Below, piece by piece: positions 26,293 through 35,045 of a DNA stretch of 64,000 bases. Source of the stretch: an uncultured Acidimicrobiales bacterium (GTDB taxonomy: Bacteria; Actinomycetota; Acidimicrobiia; Acidimicrobiales; Aldehydirespiratoraceae). The DNA is taken from NCBI GenBank assembly GCA_951812975.1, contig CATOTC010000001.1, positions 1,334,001-1,398,000 on the forward strand, in the 5' to 3' direction. Position 1 is the first letter of the stretch, and every line of letters starts with the position of its first letter. The notes under the pieces are model-generated. The model saw only the letters and a list, made by a program, of their open reading frames with translations. It was not told the DNA's origin and ran no database searches. Position numbers and translations under genes: made by a program.

Positions 26293-27728
26293 CTGCTGTC
26301 TCCACTCGGCGCTGCTTCGGTTGACTCGGACTCGACACCTCTGGCACGGAGACTCCAGGACGCGAGCACTCCGGCCGCGACAACCGTGATCGCTGAGAGC
26401 CACATAGTGAGACGGACCCCGGGCACCGCGATGGTCAACCCGAAGAAGTCCCAATCGGAGTCCCACCAACGCTCCGACAGCACATCGAAACCCTCCGCCA
26501 GCAACGGTGCCACCGCAAGTGCCATCAACAGACAGAAGCGCACGAGCACCAGCAGCGCGGCGAAGACACGGCCCCGCAACTCATCGTCGACATGCTCATG
26601 CAACAGCGTGAAGCCCAGAACGTAGATAGGCCCCGCGGCGAACCCTGCAACCCCGATCACGGGAACCACGATCCCGAGCAGGGAGGACGAGCCCGAGACG
26701 AGCAGGGCACCGCCCGCCAGGAACAGCGCCATCGGGAACACAGCGGAGCGGTTGATACGGTTCTGCAACGCGGAAGCGGTAATCACACCGAGCGCCATGC
26801 CAAGTCCGAGCGAGAAGAGAATGAGATTGAAATCGGCTTCGTCGCCCGAGATGACATCGTTGACGAACAGCGCGCCGAGCGGCACCAGCATCCCCCCGCC
26901 GATCACCCCGACAGCCAGACCAACGTTCACCGCCCGCACGATCGGGTTCACAGCAATGAACTGCCAGCCCTCACGCAACTCGCGCACAGCACCGCCGAGC
27001 TCCCAGTTGTCCCTTTGAGACCCTTTGCGCTCCTCACGGCTGCGGCGCGGAAAGGCGATGGTCGAGACGATCAGTGCTGTCGCCAGGAACGAGAGACCGT
27101 CGACATAGAACGCCAGACCCTCCTGATTCAGCCGGAACGTGTTGACCCAGCCCTCATCGCTGAAGGACTCGGCGAGCTTGGCCAACAACGCGGCGATCCC
27201 GGCAGCAACCGGAAACATGCCGTATGCAGCCGCCACGTTCAAGGAGTTCGCGGTCGTGAGCTTCTCGGTCGGGACGATGTTGGGAACCACCGCCTCCTTT
27301 GCCGGCGACCACATCATCGTGCAGATCTCCAGAATGAACGAGGCGATGATCAGCCCCACGAGGCTGTCGACGAAGGGAAGCGAGAAGAGCACCAGGGCCC
27401 GAGAGACGTCACAGACCAGCATCACCCGCTTCCTGTCGAGCCGGTCGACAAGAACCCCCGCAGCCGTTGCCAGGAAGAACCCCGGCGCTATCCGTGCCGC
27501 GAGCACCAGAGCGATGGCCGTGCCCTCGGAACCCTCGCTCAGCCGATCGGCCAACGCCACGATCGCGATGAGCCCCAGCCAGTCGCCGGTGGCGGAGATG
27601 ACCTGCGCGATCCACAGCCGGAAGAACTCCCGTGAACCGAACATCGTTTCGATGGGACCCGGATCGCGGCGCGCTCTGAGCGCCTCCCCCAACCGGGTGG
27701 CACTGCTCGAAGGGATCTGCTCGTCCAC
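26289..27728 (-). CDS. MFS transporter (EntS-like)
   Basis: 479-aa membrane protein with about 12 helices. The loop between TM2 and TM3 carries AGVLVDRLDRKRVML, the MFS signature A region. The N-terminal motif FFRLWIAQVISATGDWLGLIAI and FVNDVISGDEADFNLILFSLGLGMALG resemble EntS-type exporters and actinobacterial MFS proteins next to tmk. Substrate unknown. It heads the MFS-tmk-holB operon. Confidence 0.85.
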   Translation of the reverse strand: MDEQIPSSSATRLGEALRARRDPGPIETMFGSREFFRLWIAQVISATGDWLGLIAIVALADRLSEGSEGTAIALVLAARIAPGFFLATAAGVLVDRLDRKRVMLVCDVSRALVLFSLPFVDSLVGLIIASFILEICTMMWSPAKEAVVPNIVPTEKLTTANSLNVAAAYGMFPVAAGIAALLAKLAESFSDEGWVNTFRLNQEGLAFYVDGLSFLATALIVSTIAFPRRSREERKGSQRDNWELGGAVRELREGWQFIAVNPIVRAVNVGLAVGVIGGGMLVPLGALFVNDVISGDEADFNLILFSLGLGMALGVITASALQNRINRSAVFPMALFLAGGALLVSGSSSLLGIVVPVIGVAGFAAGPIYVLGFTLLHEHVDDELRGRVFAALLVLVRFCLLMALAVAPLLAEGFDVLSERWWDSDWDFFGLTIAVPGVRLTMWLSAITVVAAGVLASWSLRARGVESESTEAAPSGDSR

Positions 27729-27770
27729 CGCGCGAGACTAGACCGTCATGGCTTGAATGCGCCCAAACCT

Positions 27771-30476
27771 TTAGGTCGCGCGCTTCTTAGCCACCTTCTT
27801 GGTGGTCTTCTTGGATGTTTTCTTGGTGGTCTTCTTGGTCGCCTTCTTGCGGCTCGAGGCTCGTTTGGTTGCCTTCTTGGCAGGGCCCCGCAAGCGTCTC
27901 TCCGCCAGCAGCTCCGCGGCGCGTTCGATCGTCAACGCCTCGACCGCATCTCCCTTTCGGAGGGACGCGTTGTACTCACCGTCGGTTACGTACGGGCCGA
28001 AACGGCCGTCCTTCACAACCATCGCCTTGCCGGTCTCCGGATCCTCCCCCATCTCACGCAACGGCGGTTTGGGGGTCTGCCCACGACGCCGTCTAGGTTG
28101 CGCGAACAGGGCCAGGCACTCCTCGAGTGTCACGCTGAAGATCTGTTCCTCGTTGTCGAGGCTGCGACTGTCCGAACCCTTGCTGACGTAGGGGCCGTAA
28201 CGACCGTTCTGAGCGGTGATGGCCTGTCCGTCCGCTGGATCGGTGCCGACAGTGCGCGGCAGGGTCAGCAACTGGAGTGCATCGTCGAGGGTGACCCGCT
28301 CCAGAGTCATCGTCGCGAACAACGACGCCGACTTCGGTTTCTGGTCCTGCTCGTCGCTGTTGCCGACTTGCACGTACGGGCCGAAACGGCCCGCTCTGGC
28401 GTAGATGTTCATGCCGGTCTCGGGATCGGTGCCCAGCACGCGCCCCTCCCTCGGCGTCTCCAGATACTCGAGGGCCTTCTCGAGGGTCAGCTCATCGGGG
28501 GGAAGATCCTCGGGGATCGACGCGGTGTTGCCGTTCGTGGCGCCGTTCTCATCGACCTCGCCACGCTGCACATAGGGGCCGTAGCGGCCGACGCGCACGG
28601 CGATCGGCTGACCGTCGTCGCTCATCCCCAAAGGAACCGTGTTGATCGCCCGGGCGTCGATATCGGCCAGGCGGGTCGATACCTTCTCCTTCAGTCCGGG
28701 TTCGGTGCCCTCACCCCCTCCGAAATAGAAACGCGTCAACCAGGGTTCGGACTCCTCGGTGCCCCTGGCGATCTTGTCGAGGTCGTCCTCCATCTGGGCG
28801 GTGAAGCGATAGTCGACAAGGTTCGGAAAGTGCCTCTCCATCAGGTTGACCACCGCGAACGCGGTGAATGTGGGAACCAGGGCTGATCCCTTCTTCCAGA
28901 CGTAGCCACGGTCCAGGATGGTGCCGATGATCGACGCATAGGTGGAGGGACGACCGACGCCGAGTTCCTCGAGCCGTTTCACCAGTGAAGCTTCGGTGTA
29001 TCGCGCCGGAGGGCTGGTCTCGTGCCCCTCGGGTTCCAGAGGACCGGTCGCACGAGCCTCGTCTCCCCCGTCGATCGCAGGCAGGCGCCGCTCTTCGTTC
29101 TCGTCGCCGGCCCCGTCGGAGGCCTCCTCGTACACCTCGCGGAAACCACGGTGCGAGATCACCGTGCCGCTGGCGGCGAACACTACGTCGGTGTCGGTGC
29201 GGCTCGTGGCCCCGAGCCGAAGCTGCACGGTCTCGCCGGTGCAGTCCGTCATCTGGGAGGCGACGGTTCGTTTCCAGATCAGCTCATAGGCCCGCGCCTC
29301 GGAGCGGGGAACCTCTCTGGAGACCTCCTCAGGGGACCGGAACGATCCACCGGCGGGGCGGATCGCTTCGTGCGCCTCCTGGGCGTTCTTCGACTTCTTC
29401 GTGTACCGCCTGGGGGAGTCCGGCAGGTACCGCGCTCCGTAGCGGTTCTTGATCGTGGTGCGGGCCGCCTGCAGCGCGGTTTCCGACAGCGTCGTGCTGT
29501 CGGTCCGCATGTAGGTGATGTAGCCCTTCTCGTAGAGTCCCTGCGCGGCGCGCATCGCCATCTGAGCCGACATCTTCAGCTTCCGGCCGGCCTCCTGCTG
29601 ATAGGTCGACGTGATGAACGGTGCTGCGGGACGCCGGCGGTAGGGCTTGGACTCGCGGGACCGCACGACATAGGACACCCCCTCCAGATCACCGACGAGT
29701 GCCGCTGCCGCGGCGCCGTCGAGCACAGTCGCGTCCTCACGGGCCAGTCGGCCGTCGTCGCCGAAGTCTCGGCCGCCGGCCAGCCTCACACCGTCGATGG
29801 TCGACAGCGACGCCGAGAACTCTCGTGTGTCGCCTTCAACCGCGGCGAAAGTACCGCTCACGCTCCAGTAGCTCGCAGCGCGGAAAGCCATCCTCTCGCG
29901 CTCACGGTGGACCACGATCCGGGTGGCGACGCTCTGCACCCGCCCCGCAGAAAGCTGCGGCAGCACCTTCTTCCAAAGCACCGGGGACACTTCATAGCCG
30001 TAGAGCCGGTCGAGGATGCGACGAGCCTCCTGCGCGTCGACCATCTTGCGGTCGAGCTCGCGCGGAGAGTCCACCGCCGCGGCGATCGCAGCGGGCGTGA
30101 TCTCGTGGAACACCATCCGCTTGACCGGGATCTGCGGATTGAGCACCTCAATGAGGTGCCAGGCGATCGCCTCGCCCTCGCGGTCCTCGTCTGTCGCCAG
30201 GTACAGCTCGTCGCTGTTCTTCACCAACTGCTTCAGGAGCCGGATATGGGACCGTTTGTCGGCGCTCTCCACGTACAGCGGTTTGAACCCGTCGTCGACA
30301 TTGATCCCGGTGCGGGCCCAGGGCTCGTTCTTGTAGGCCTTGGGGACCTCAGCGGCGTTGCGCGGAAGGTCGCGGATATGACCGATCGACGATTCGACGG
30401 TGTAGCCGGCACCGAGGAACTCCGCGATCTTCTTGGCCTTGGCAGGCGATTCGACAATAACGAGTGCGTTAGTCAC
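27771..30476 (-). CDS. topA: DNA topoisomerase I
   Basis: 901-aa type IA topoisomerase. The Toprim domain starts ALVIVESPAKAKKI and has ATDEDREGEAIAWH. The catalytic Tyr lies in GYITYMRTDSTTLS. The C-terminal half holds about four topo C-terminal repeats, each with a GRYGPYV-like core. The tail (about 865-901) is a Lys/Arg/Thr low-complexity DNA-binding extension typical of Actinobacteria. It relaxes negative supercoils. Confidence 0.97.
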   Translation of the reverse strand: MTNALVIVESPAKAKKIAEFLGAGYTVESSIGHIRDLPRNAAEVPKAYKNEPWARTGINVDDGFKPLYVESADKRSHIRLLKQLVKNSDELYLATDEDREGEAIAWHLIEVLNPQIPVKRMVFHEITPAAIAAAVDSPRELDRKMVDAQEARRILDRLYGYEVSPVLWKKVLPQLSAGRVQSVATRIVVHRERERMAFRAASYWSVSGTFAAVEGDTREFSASLSTIDGVRLAGGRDFGDDGRLAREDATVLDGAAAAALVGDLEGVSYVVRSRESKPYRRRPAAPFITSTYQQEAGRKLKMSAQMAMRAAQGLYEKGYITYMRTDSTTLSETALQAARTTIKNRYGARYLPDSPRRYTKKSKNAQEAHEAIRPAGGSFRSPEEVSREVPRSEARAYELIWKRTVASQMTDCTGETVQLRLGATSRTDTDVVFAASGTVISHRGFREVYEEASDGAGDENEERRLPAIDGGDEARATGPLEPEGHETSPPARYTEASLVKRLEELGVGRPSTYASIIGTILDRGYVWKKGSALVPTFTAFAVVNLMERHFPNLVDYRFTAQMEDDLDKIARGTEESEPWLTRFYFGGGEGTEPGLKEKVSTRLADIDARAINTVPLGMSDDGQPIAVRVGRYGPYVQRGEVDENGATNGNTASIPEDLPPDELTLEKALEYLETPREGRVLGTDPETGMNIYARAGRFGPYVQVGNSDEQDQKPKSASLFATMTLERVTLDDALQLLTLPRTVGTDPADGQAITAQNGRYGPYVSKGSDSRSLDNEEQIFSVTLEECLALFAQPRRRRGQTPKPPLREMGEDPETGKAMVVKDGRFGPYVTDGEYNASLRKGDAVEALTIERAAELLAERRLRGPAKKATKRASSRKKATKKTTKKTSKKTTKKVAKKRAT

Positions 30477-30544
30477 GGGGAACGGTCAATCCAAACAGAG
30501 AAACGTGTCGGGCAATGTAGCCCTCGAATCTAATCACGCAACAT

Positions 30545-31915
30545 TCACGGGCTGGACGTACCCACCAACATTGGATCGTCCGTCTCGATCTCCTCGACTG
30601 GTTTCGTGCGCAGCAGAATCAAGGTCCCGATGACCGCGGCGACGACCGAAGCGCCGAAAATACCGATCTTCGCTTCGGTCAAAAGCGGGTCGCTGAAGGC
30701 CAGACCAGCGATGAACAGCGACACCGTGAAGCCGATACCCGCGGTGGCCGCCAGCCCGACGACGTGGGTCCAGGTGGCCGACTCCGGCAGTGACGTCAGC
30801 CCCGACTTCACGCTGAGCCAGGTGGCGAGCGTGACGCCGATCATCTTGCCGAAGACCAAGCCCGCGGCGATGCCGAGCGTGATCGGACTCGTGGCGGCGT
30901 CGACGATGGTCTCGGTCGACAGGTCGATCCCGGCGTTGGCCAGAGCGAAGATCGGGATGATCAGAAAACTCGAGACTGGATGGAGCAGGTCCTCCAGCCG
31001 TTCCACGACCGAGACCTGGTCCTTCAACTCGAAGTTCGCACGGCGGACGACCATCGCGTTCGCATCGCCGCGCAGCGCGCTCAGGACCGGCTCCTCGTCG
31101 GGATCCACCTCGTTGAGCGGAATAGCCGGCGTGAGCAGGCCCAGGATGACCCCGGCGATCGTGGCGTGAATCCCCGATTCATGCACCGCGAACCACAGGA
31201 AGAACCCCACGACCAGATAAGCGGGAGTCCACCCGACCCCGGCTCGACGCATGCCGATCACCGCGAAAATCGCCCCGACCGCGGCCAACAGCCACCCACC
31301 GGAGAGATCGCTCGTATAGAAGATCGCAATGACCGCGATCGCGCCGATGTCGTCGACGATGGCAAGGGTCAACAAGAACACCTTCATGACGCTCGGCACG
31401 CGGTCGCCGAGCAACGACACCACACCGACAGCGAAGGCGATGTCGGTGGCCATGGGAATACCCCAACCGTCGGACGCCATGCCGCTGGGATTGAAGGAGA
31501 AGTAGATCGCGGCCGGAAGGACCATCCCGCCGATGGCGGCGATCGCCGGCAGGGCGGCCGCACGCGGGTCTCGGAGTGTCCCGACGACGAACTCGCGTTT
31601 GATCTCCAGGCCGACGACGAAGAAGAAGATGGCCATCAGGGCGTCGTTGATCCAAGCATGGAGCGCCAGATCCAAAAGCACATGGGATCCGATCTCAATG
31701 GAGATGTGCGTCTCGAGAATCTCGTGGTACGTGTCGCTGTAAGCCGAATTGGCCCAGATCAGGGCAATGACCGTGGCTCCGAGCAGCAGGATGCCACCCG
31801 CGGCCTGGATGCGCAGGAACCTGCGCAGCGGGCGACCCAGCGCCCTCACAAACCTAAGTTCGCGGCTTCGCCGCTTGGGCGACGACCGTTGTGGGGATTC
31901 CTCAGACATGACCAT
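30545..31915 (-). CDS. nhaA: Na+/H+ antiporter NhaA
   Basis: 456-aa membrane antiporter. Family motifs: RFLRIQAAGGILLLGATVIALIWANS, IFFFVVGLEIKREF, ATDIAFAVGVVSLLGDRVP (the paired Asp region is TLAIVDDIGAIAVIAIFY) and GIGFTVSLFIAGLAF. About 11-12 helices. It uses the proton gradient to expel Na+, consistent with a saline habitat but not diagnostic. Basic N-terminal extension. Confidence 0.95.
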   Translation of the reverse strand: MVMSEESPQRSSPKRRSRELRFVRALGRPLRRFLRIQAAGGILLLGATVIALIWANSAYSDTYHEILETHISIEIGSHVLLDLALHAWINDALMAIFFFVVGLEIKREFVVGTLRDPRAAALPAIAAIGGMVLPAAIYFSFNPSGMASDGWGIPMATDIAFAVGVVSLLGDRVPSVMKVFLLTLAIVDDIGAIAVIAIFYTSDLSGGWLLAAVGAIFAVIGMRRAGVGWTPAYLVVGFFLWFAVHESGIHATIAGVILGLLTPAIPLNEVDPDEEPVLSALRGDANAMVVRRANFELKDQVSVVERLEDLLHPVSSFLIIPIFALANAGIDLSTETIVDAATSPITLGIAAGLVFGKMIGVTLATWLSVKSGLTSLPESATWTHVVGLAATAGIGFTVSLFIAGLAFSDPLLTEAKIGIFGASVVAAVIGTLILLRTKPVEEIETDDPMLVGTSSP

Positions 31916-31923
31916 GCGAGACG

Positions 31924-32460
31924 CTACCCGCCTAAAGCGGCGCGTCTACGCTTGGATCCGTAGAAAACCAGGCGAACACATGTCCCCGATGAGGATGGTC
32001 GGATCTCTGTCTCGTCTGCCAGCATCCGCATGAGCCGAAGCCCCATCCCGGACTCGTGGAGAAGCCGTTCGGGGGAGTCTGGATCAGGGAGGTTCGGGAG
32101 GGCGTCGGGGTCGAACCCCTTGCCGTGATCGCGGACAGTCACTTCAATCTGCTCTTCGGTGACGTTGCAGGTGAGTTGGATCTGCGCGGCGGAGTCGACC
32201 CCCTCGTGGGACCGGATGGCATTGGTCGTCGCCTCCGAGACAGCAACTCGAAGGTCCTCGACACGTTCAGACTCGAAGTAGGGGTGCAGCTGCGCCGCGC
32301 CGGACACCACCAGGCGCACGAGCGACACGAACTCCATCTGCGCCGGGATCTCGAGAACCACCTCACCGGTGTAGACAGCGGCAGAGTCGGGGCTCTTGTG
32401 GCGGGGTGCCGCGGGGAGGTCTTGGCCTGGGGTCATCGGTTCATAGGGTCTTACGGTCAT
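31924..32460 (-). CDS. anti-sigma regulatory factor (RsbW-like ATPase/kinase)
   Basis: 178-aa HATPase_c protein. The N box is DLRVAVSEATTNAIRSH and the G1/G2 regions are VRDHGKGFDPDALP and ESGMGLRLMRML. Such proteins bind a sigma factor and phosphorylate a STAS antagonist. ATG 32460 forms an ATGA overlap with the STAS gene stop. Residues 1-25 are Pro-rich and poorly conserved. The sigma partner is unknown; no SigB-like gene is adjacent. Confidence 0.85.
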   Translation of the reverse strand: MTVRPYEPMTPGQDLPAAPRHKSPDSAAVYTGEVVLEIPAQMEFVSLVRLVVSGAAQLHPYFESERVEDLRVAVSEATTNAIRSHEGVDSAAQIQLTCNVTEEQIEVTVRDHGKGFDPDALPNLPDPDSPERLLHESGMGLRLMRMLADETEIRPSSSGTCVRLVFYGSKRRRAALGG

Positions 32461-32792
32461 TGGGTCGAGACCGCTTCTTGCACTGTCTTGTGCAACTTGA
32501 ACACTCGGTCCAGGTCGCACACCTCAAAGACTCTACGAATCCGCGGCGCAGGTACAACCACTCGCAGGTCCCCATCGAGGAGTCGAGTGCGTTTCAAGGC
32601 GCCGACGATGACTCCGAGCCCGAACGAGTCGATGAAGTCGACTCCGCTGAGATCGAGCACCAGACGACTGCTGCCCTCGCCGACCTGTGCCATCACGTGT
32701 TGTCGCAACTCCGGCCCGCCGACGACGTCGAGCTCTCCCACGACCGCGGTTATAGACCACGGCCCCTCGTGGAACGTCTCAACCAGGTGCAC
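32457..32792 (-). CDS. STAS anti-anti-sigma factor
   Basis: 111-aa STAS-domain protein. The conserved loop LDLSGVDFIDSFGLGVIVGA contains the Ser expected to be phosphorylated by the overlapping RsbW-like kinase. Together they form a partner-switching module downstream of the tad pilus genes; regulation of the pilus is possible but only inferred from location. Confidence 0.88.
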   Translation of the reverse strand: MHLVETFHEGPWSITAVVGELDVVGGPELRQHVMAQVGEGSSRLVLDLSGVDFIDSFGLGVIVGALKRTRLLDGDLRVVVPAPRIRRVFEVCDLDRVFKLHKTVQEAVSTQ

Positions 32793-32851
32793 CCCAGAAA
32801 CCGTACCGGACCAGCACGCTCGGCTAGCGCACCCATCGTCGATTCAGGCGC

Positions 32852-33223
32852 TCACTGTTCTCGGTACATGGCGGCGACCGACGACATCTCGGGGTCGTTG
32901 AGGAGCGCTCCCACGACTGAGATATCGGTCCGCATCACGTAGACGAGCAGCACCCTGACCACCGTGGCGTCCCGGGTAACGGCAACCGTGAGCTGTGCGG
33001 GGTCCAGCGAACCCGCATCGACGACCGCGGCTGTGACCTCGGCGTCCGATCCTCCGACCGCTGCGATCCGGACTCCCTCCCGAGCAGCGTGGGTGACCAT
33101 GACCCGGGTGCGGACCACCAGTCCGATCTGTGCGACCACCAGCAGTGCAACCACCGCCACGGGTAGCAGCAGGGCGAACTCGACGGTCGCCTGACCTCTG
33201 CTCTCGCGACAGCGTCGTCTCAC
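32852..33223 (-). CDS. TadE-like minor pilin
   Basis: 123-aa protein with a short basic N-terminus, the GQATVEFALLLPVAVVALLVVAQ segment (TadE signature with prepilin-type Glu), and one TM helix. It belongs to the Tad secretion/pilus locus. It overlaps the upstream pilin by 4 bp. Confidence 0.85.
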   Translation of the reverse strand: MRRRCRESRGQATVEFALLLPVAVVALLVVAQIGLVVRTRVMVTHAAREGVRIAAVGGSDAEVTAAVVDAGSLDPAQLTVAVTRDATVVRVLLVYVMRTDISVVGALLNDPEMSSVAAMYREQ

Positions 33224-33447
33224 GAAACCCGATCTGCTATCGAGTTGACGACCTTGTTGAGCAGCGACGAGATCTTGCCTGTGGACGTGGCCCAGGCGAT
33301 CAACATCATCGCTACCGTGGCCGCACCGAGCACCACCAGCGCATACTCGGCGGTTGCCTGACCTCTGTCATCGGTCAGCCGCGATTTTACCTCGGCTGCA
33401 GCTGTGAGCATGGCGACCTCGATCGCGATCCATAGACGCAACAACAT
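33220..33447 (-). CDS. DUF4244/Flp-like major pilin
   Basis: 75-aa pilin candidate. DRGQATAEYALVVLGAATVA is the DUF4244 motif, with Gly before the hydrophobic helix and an acidic residue at +5 as in class III prepilins. ATG 33447 has SD AGGAGGTA just upstream and was chosen over a long spurious frame to 33579. It is probably the main subunit of the Tad pilus. Prepilin peptidase is not in the window. Confidence 0.82.
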   Translation of the reverse strand: MLLRLWIAIEVAMLTAAAEVKSRLTDDRGQATAEYALVVLGAATVAMMLIAWATSTGKISSLLNKVVNSIADRVS

Positions 33448-33514
33448 CGGGTACCTCCTGTTTCGTTCGATCTGTTGTCTTGTTCTGGGGGAAGCGAGAA
33501 CCCGCGGCCGCAGC

Positions 33515-34243
33515 TCAGACGACCACACCAAGGTCGCTGAGAGAACCGAGCACCAGCGGTACCAGGGTGAGCAGCGCAAACGAGGGGAGCACGCACAACA
33601 GCAGCGGCCCGAGCATGGCGACGGGCACGCGGCGCGCGCGTTCCTGCGCTGCTACGCGGCGCAGACGACGGGCTTCGTCGCTCACTCGCAGCAATCCGCC
33701 GGCCAGCATCGAACCGTCGCGTTCGCCAGCATTGAGGGCGGTGACCAGGGGCCGGACCCGATCCCCGAGCGGGGTCATCGCCCGGTCGAGCGCGTCCGCG
33801 AAGGTGGCCCCTGCCGATGCTCTCGAAAGCGCTCTGTGCACGGCCGTTGCGAACGGGTCGGGCAGCCAGGCTTGGCACCGCTGCAACGTTTCTCTCGGTG
33901 TGAGGCCCGCACCAACGCCGACCAGCAGCAGATCCACGACCTCGGGCAGCGTCTTGGCCACGACCGCGTCGCCGTCGGTGGAGGCTCGGCGGCCTCGGAT
34001 CACCACGACCGCGTAGATGAAGACCAGCGGGACGACCAACACGGGTTGCGTCAACCCCACGATCACCGCACCGAAGACCACCACGCCGAGCAGCACGCGC
34101 TGCGCGGCTGACCCTCGCGATGATCCCGTGGCGATGCTCCGTTTTTCGGGCAGGGTCTCGACCAGTGGCCGAGGGCGGACACGCCAGGGGCGAAACCAGA
34201 CCGCACTGAGAACACAGCAACCGACGACCAGCGCGATCCTCAT
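33515..34243 (-). CDS. TadC-like pilus assembly membrane protein
   Basis: 242-aa T2SSF-family protein. The T2SSF region includes LPEVVDLLLVGVGAGLTPRETLQRC and LVTALNAGERDGSMLAGGLLRVSDEARRLRR. Flanking hydrophobic helices lie at the N-terminus, about 50-85, and the C-terminus. It forms the inner-membrane platform with TadB. Confidence 0.82.
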   Translation of the reverse strand: MRIALVVGCCVLSAVWFRPWRVRPRPLVETLPEKRSIATGSSRGSAAQRVLLGVVVFGAVIVGLTQPVLVVPLVFIYAVVVIRGRRASTDGDAVVAKTLPEVVDLLLVGVGAGLTPRETLQRCQAWLPDPFATAVHRALSRASAGATFADALDRAMTPLGDRVRPLVTALNAGERDGSMLAGGLLRVSDEARRLRRVAAQERARRVPVAMLGPLLLCVLPSFALLTLVPLVLGSLSDLGVVV

Positions 34244-34265
34244 CGCGCACCGCCGATCATCGGGT

Positions 34266-34335
34266 CAACCACCGCGTCACCACCAACCACCGCGTCACCA
34301 GTCACCGCACGCCCAACCACCGCGTCACCAGTCAT
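34266..34335. repeat. CAACCACCGCGTCACCA direct repeats
   Basis: The 17-mer CAACCACCGCGTCACCA occurs at 34266, 34284 and 34314, in the 106-bp gap between tadC and tadB. Spacing is irregular (18 and 30 bp), with related GTCATCGGGTCA flanks at both sides. Confidence 0.7.
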
Positions 34336-34349
34336 CACCCCACCGGCGG

Positions 34350-35045
34350 TCATCGGGTCACCGAGGCGGCGAGACGGCGCATCCACGCGAAACCGACGAC
34401 GTTGAGCAGCAGACCCAACACCACGCATATCTGGCCCGTACCGGTAGTGAAGACTGCCGCGCTGCTCGCAGGATCGAGGGTCAGAAGCAGAACCAGGAAC
34501 CCGATCGGCGCCACGAACAGCACCATCGCCGAGGCCCTCGTCTGTGCGGTCAACACCCGGACCTCGTCGACAAGCCCGGCACGTTCACGCAGAGTCAACG
34601 CGGCGCGCTCCATCGAGCCGGCCAGCGCGCCGCCTGTGACCGAGCCGAGGCTCACAACAGCCCGAACCAGATCACCGTCGGGATGATTCAACTCACCGGC
34701 CCAACGGTCGAGCGCCTCCACCAGCCGCTCACCGGAAGCGAAACGAGTCACCAGAGTGTCGAGCCCCAGACCACGCAGCGACGACAACGCCGAGGCCGTC
34801 TGGATCGCTTCGTGCAGGTTGCGTCCACCTCGCAGTTCACGCGCCAACACGTCGAGCATCTCTGGAAGCTGCCCGATCGCCGAAAGCCGCCGACGCTGCT
34901 CAGCACGACTCACAGTCACTCCCCTCGCCGCCGTCACTCCCCTCGCCGCCGTCACTCCCCTCGCCGCCGTCACTCCCCTCGCCGCCGTCACTCCCCTCGC
35001 CGCCGTCGCTCCCCTCGCCGGATCCTCATTGCCCCTCACAGCCAT
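34350..35045 (-). CDS. TadB-like pilus assembly membrane protein
   Basis: 231-aa T2SSF-family protein. The core includes LPEMLDVLARELRGGRNLHEAIQ, SVTGGALAGSMERAALTLRERA and two C-terminal helices. Residues about 9-44 are a tandem hexapeptide AARGVT repeated about five times, encoded by an 18-bp DNA repeat; this part is outside the family domain. ATG 35045 overlaps the cpaF stop (TGATG). The repeat number could vary between strains. Confidence 0.82.
   Translation of the reverse strand: MAVRGNEDPARGATAARGVTAARGVTAARGVTAARGVTAARGVTVSRAEQRRRLSAIGQLPEMLDVLARELRGGRNLHEAIQTASALSSLRGLGLDTLVTRFASGERLVEALDRWAGELNHPDGDLVRAVVSLGSVTGGALAGSMERAALTLRERAGLVDEVRVLTAQTRASAMVLFVAPIGFLVLLLTLDPASSAAVFTTGTGQICVVLGLLLNVVGFAWMRRLAASVTR
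34913..35020. repeat. 18-bp in-frame tandem repeat in tadB
   Basis: About six 18-bp units (consensus on plus strand CCCCTCGCCGCCGTCACT), with exact copies at 34921, 34939, 34957 and 34975 and a one-base variant at 34993. Being a multiple of three, copy-number change would keep the reading frame. Confidence 0.92.

Noticed and set aside
29022-30533. 503-aa plus-strand frame opposite topA
   Set aside because: TopA motifs are all in the minus frame; the plus frame has shadow composition and no domain pattern.
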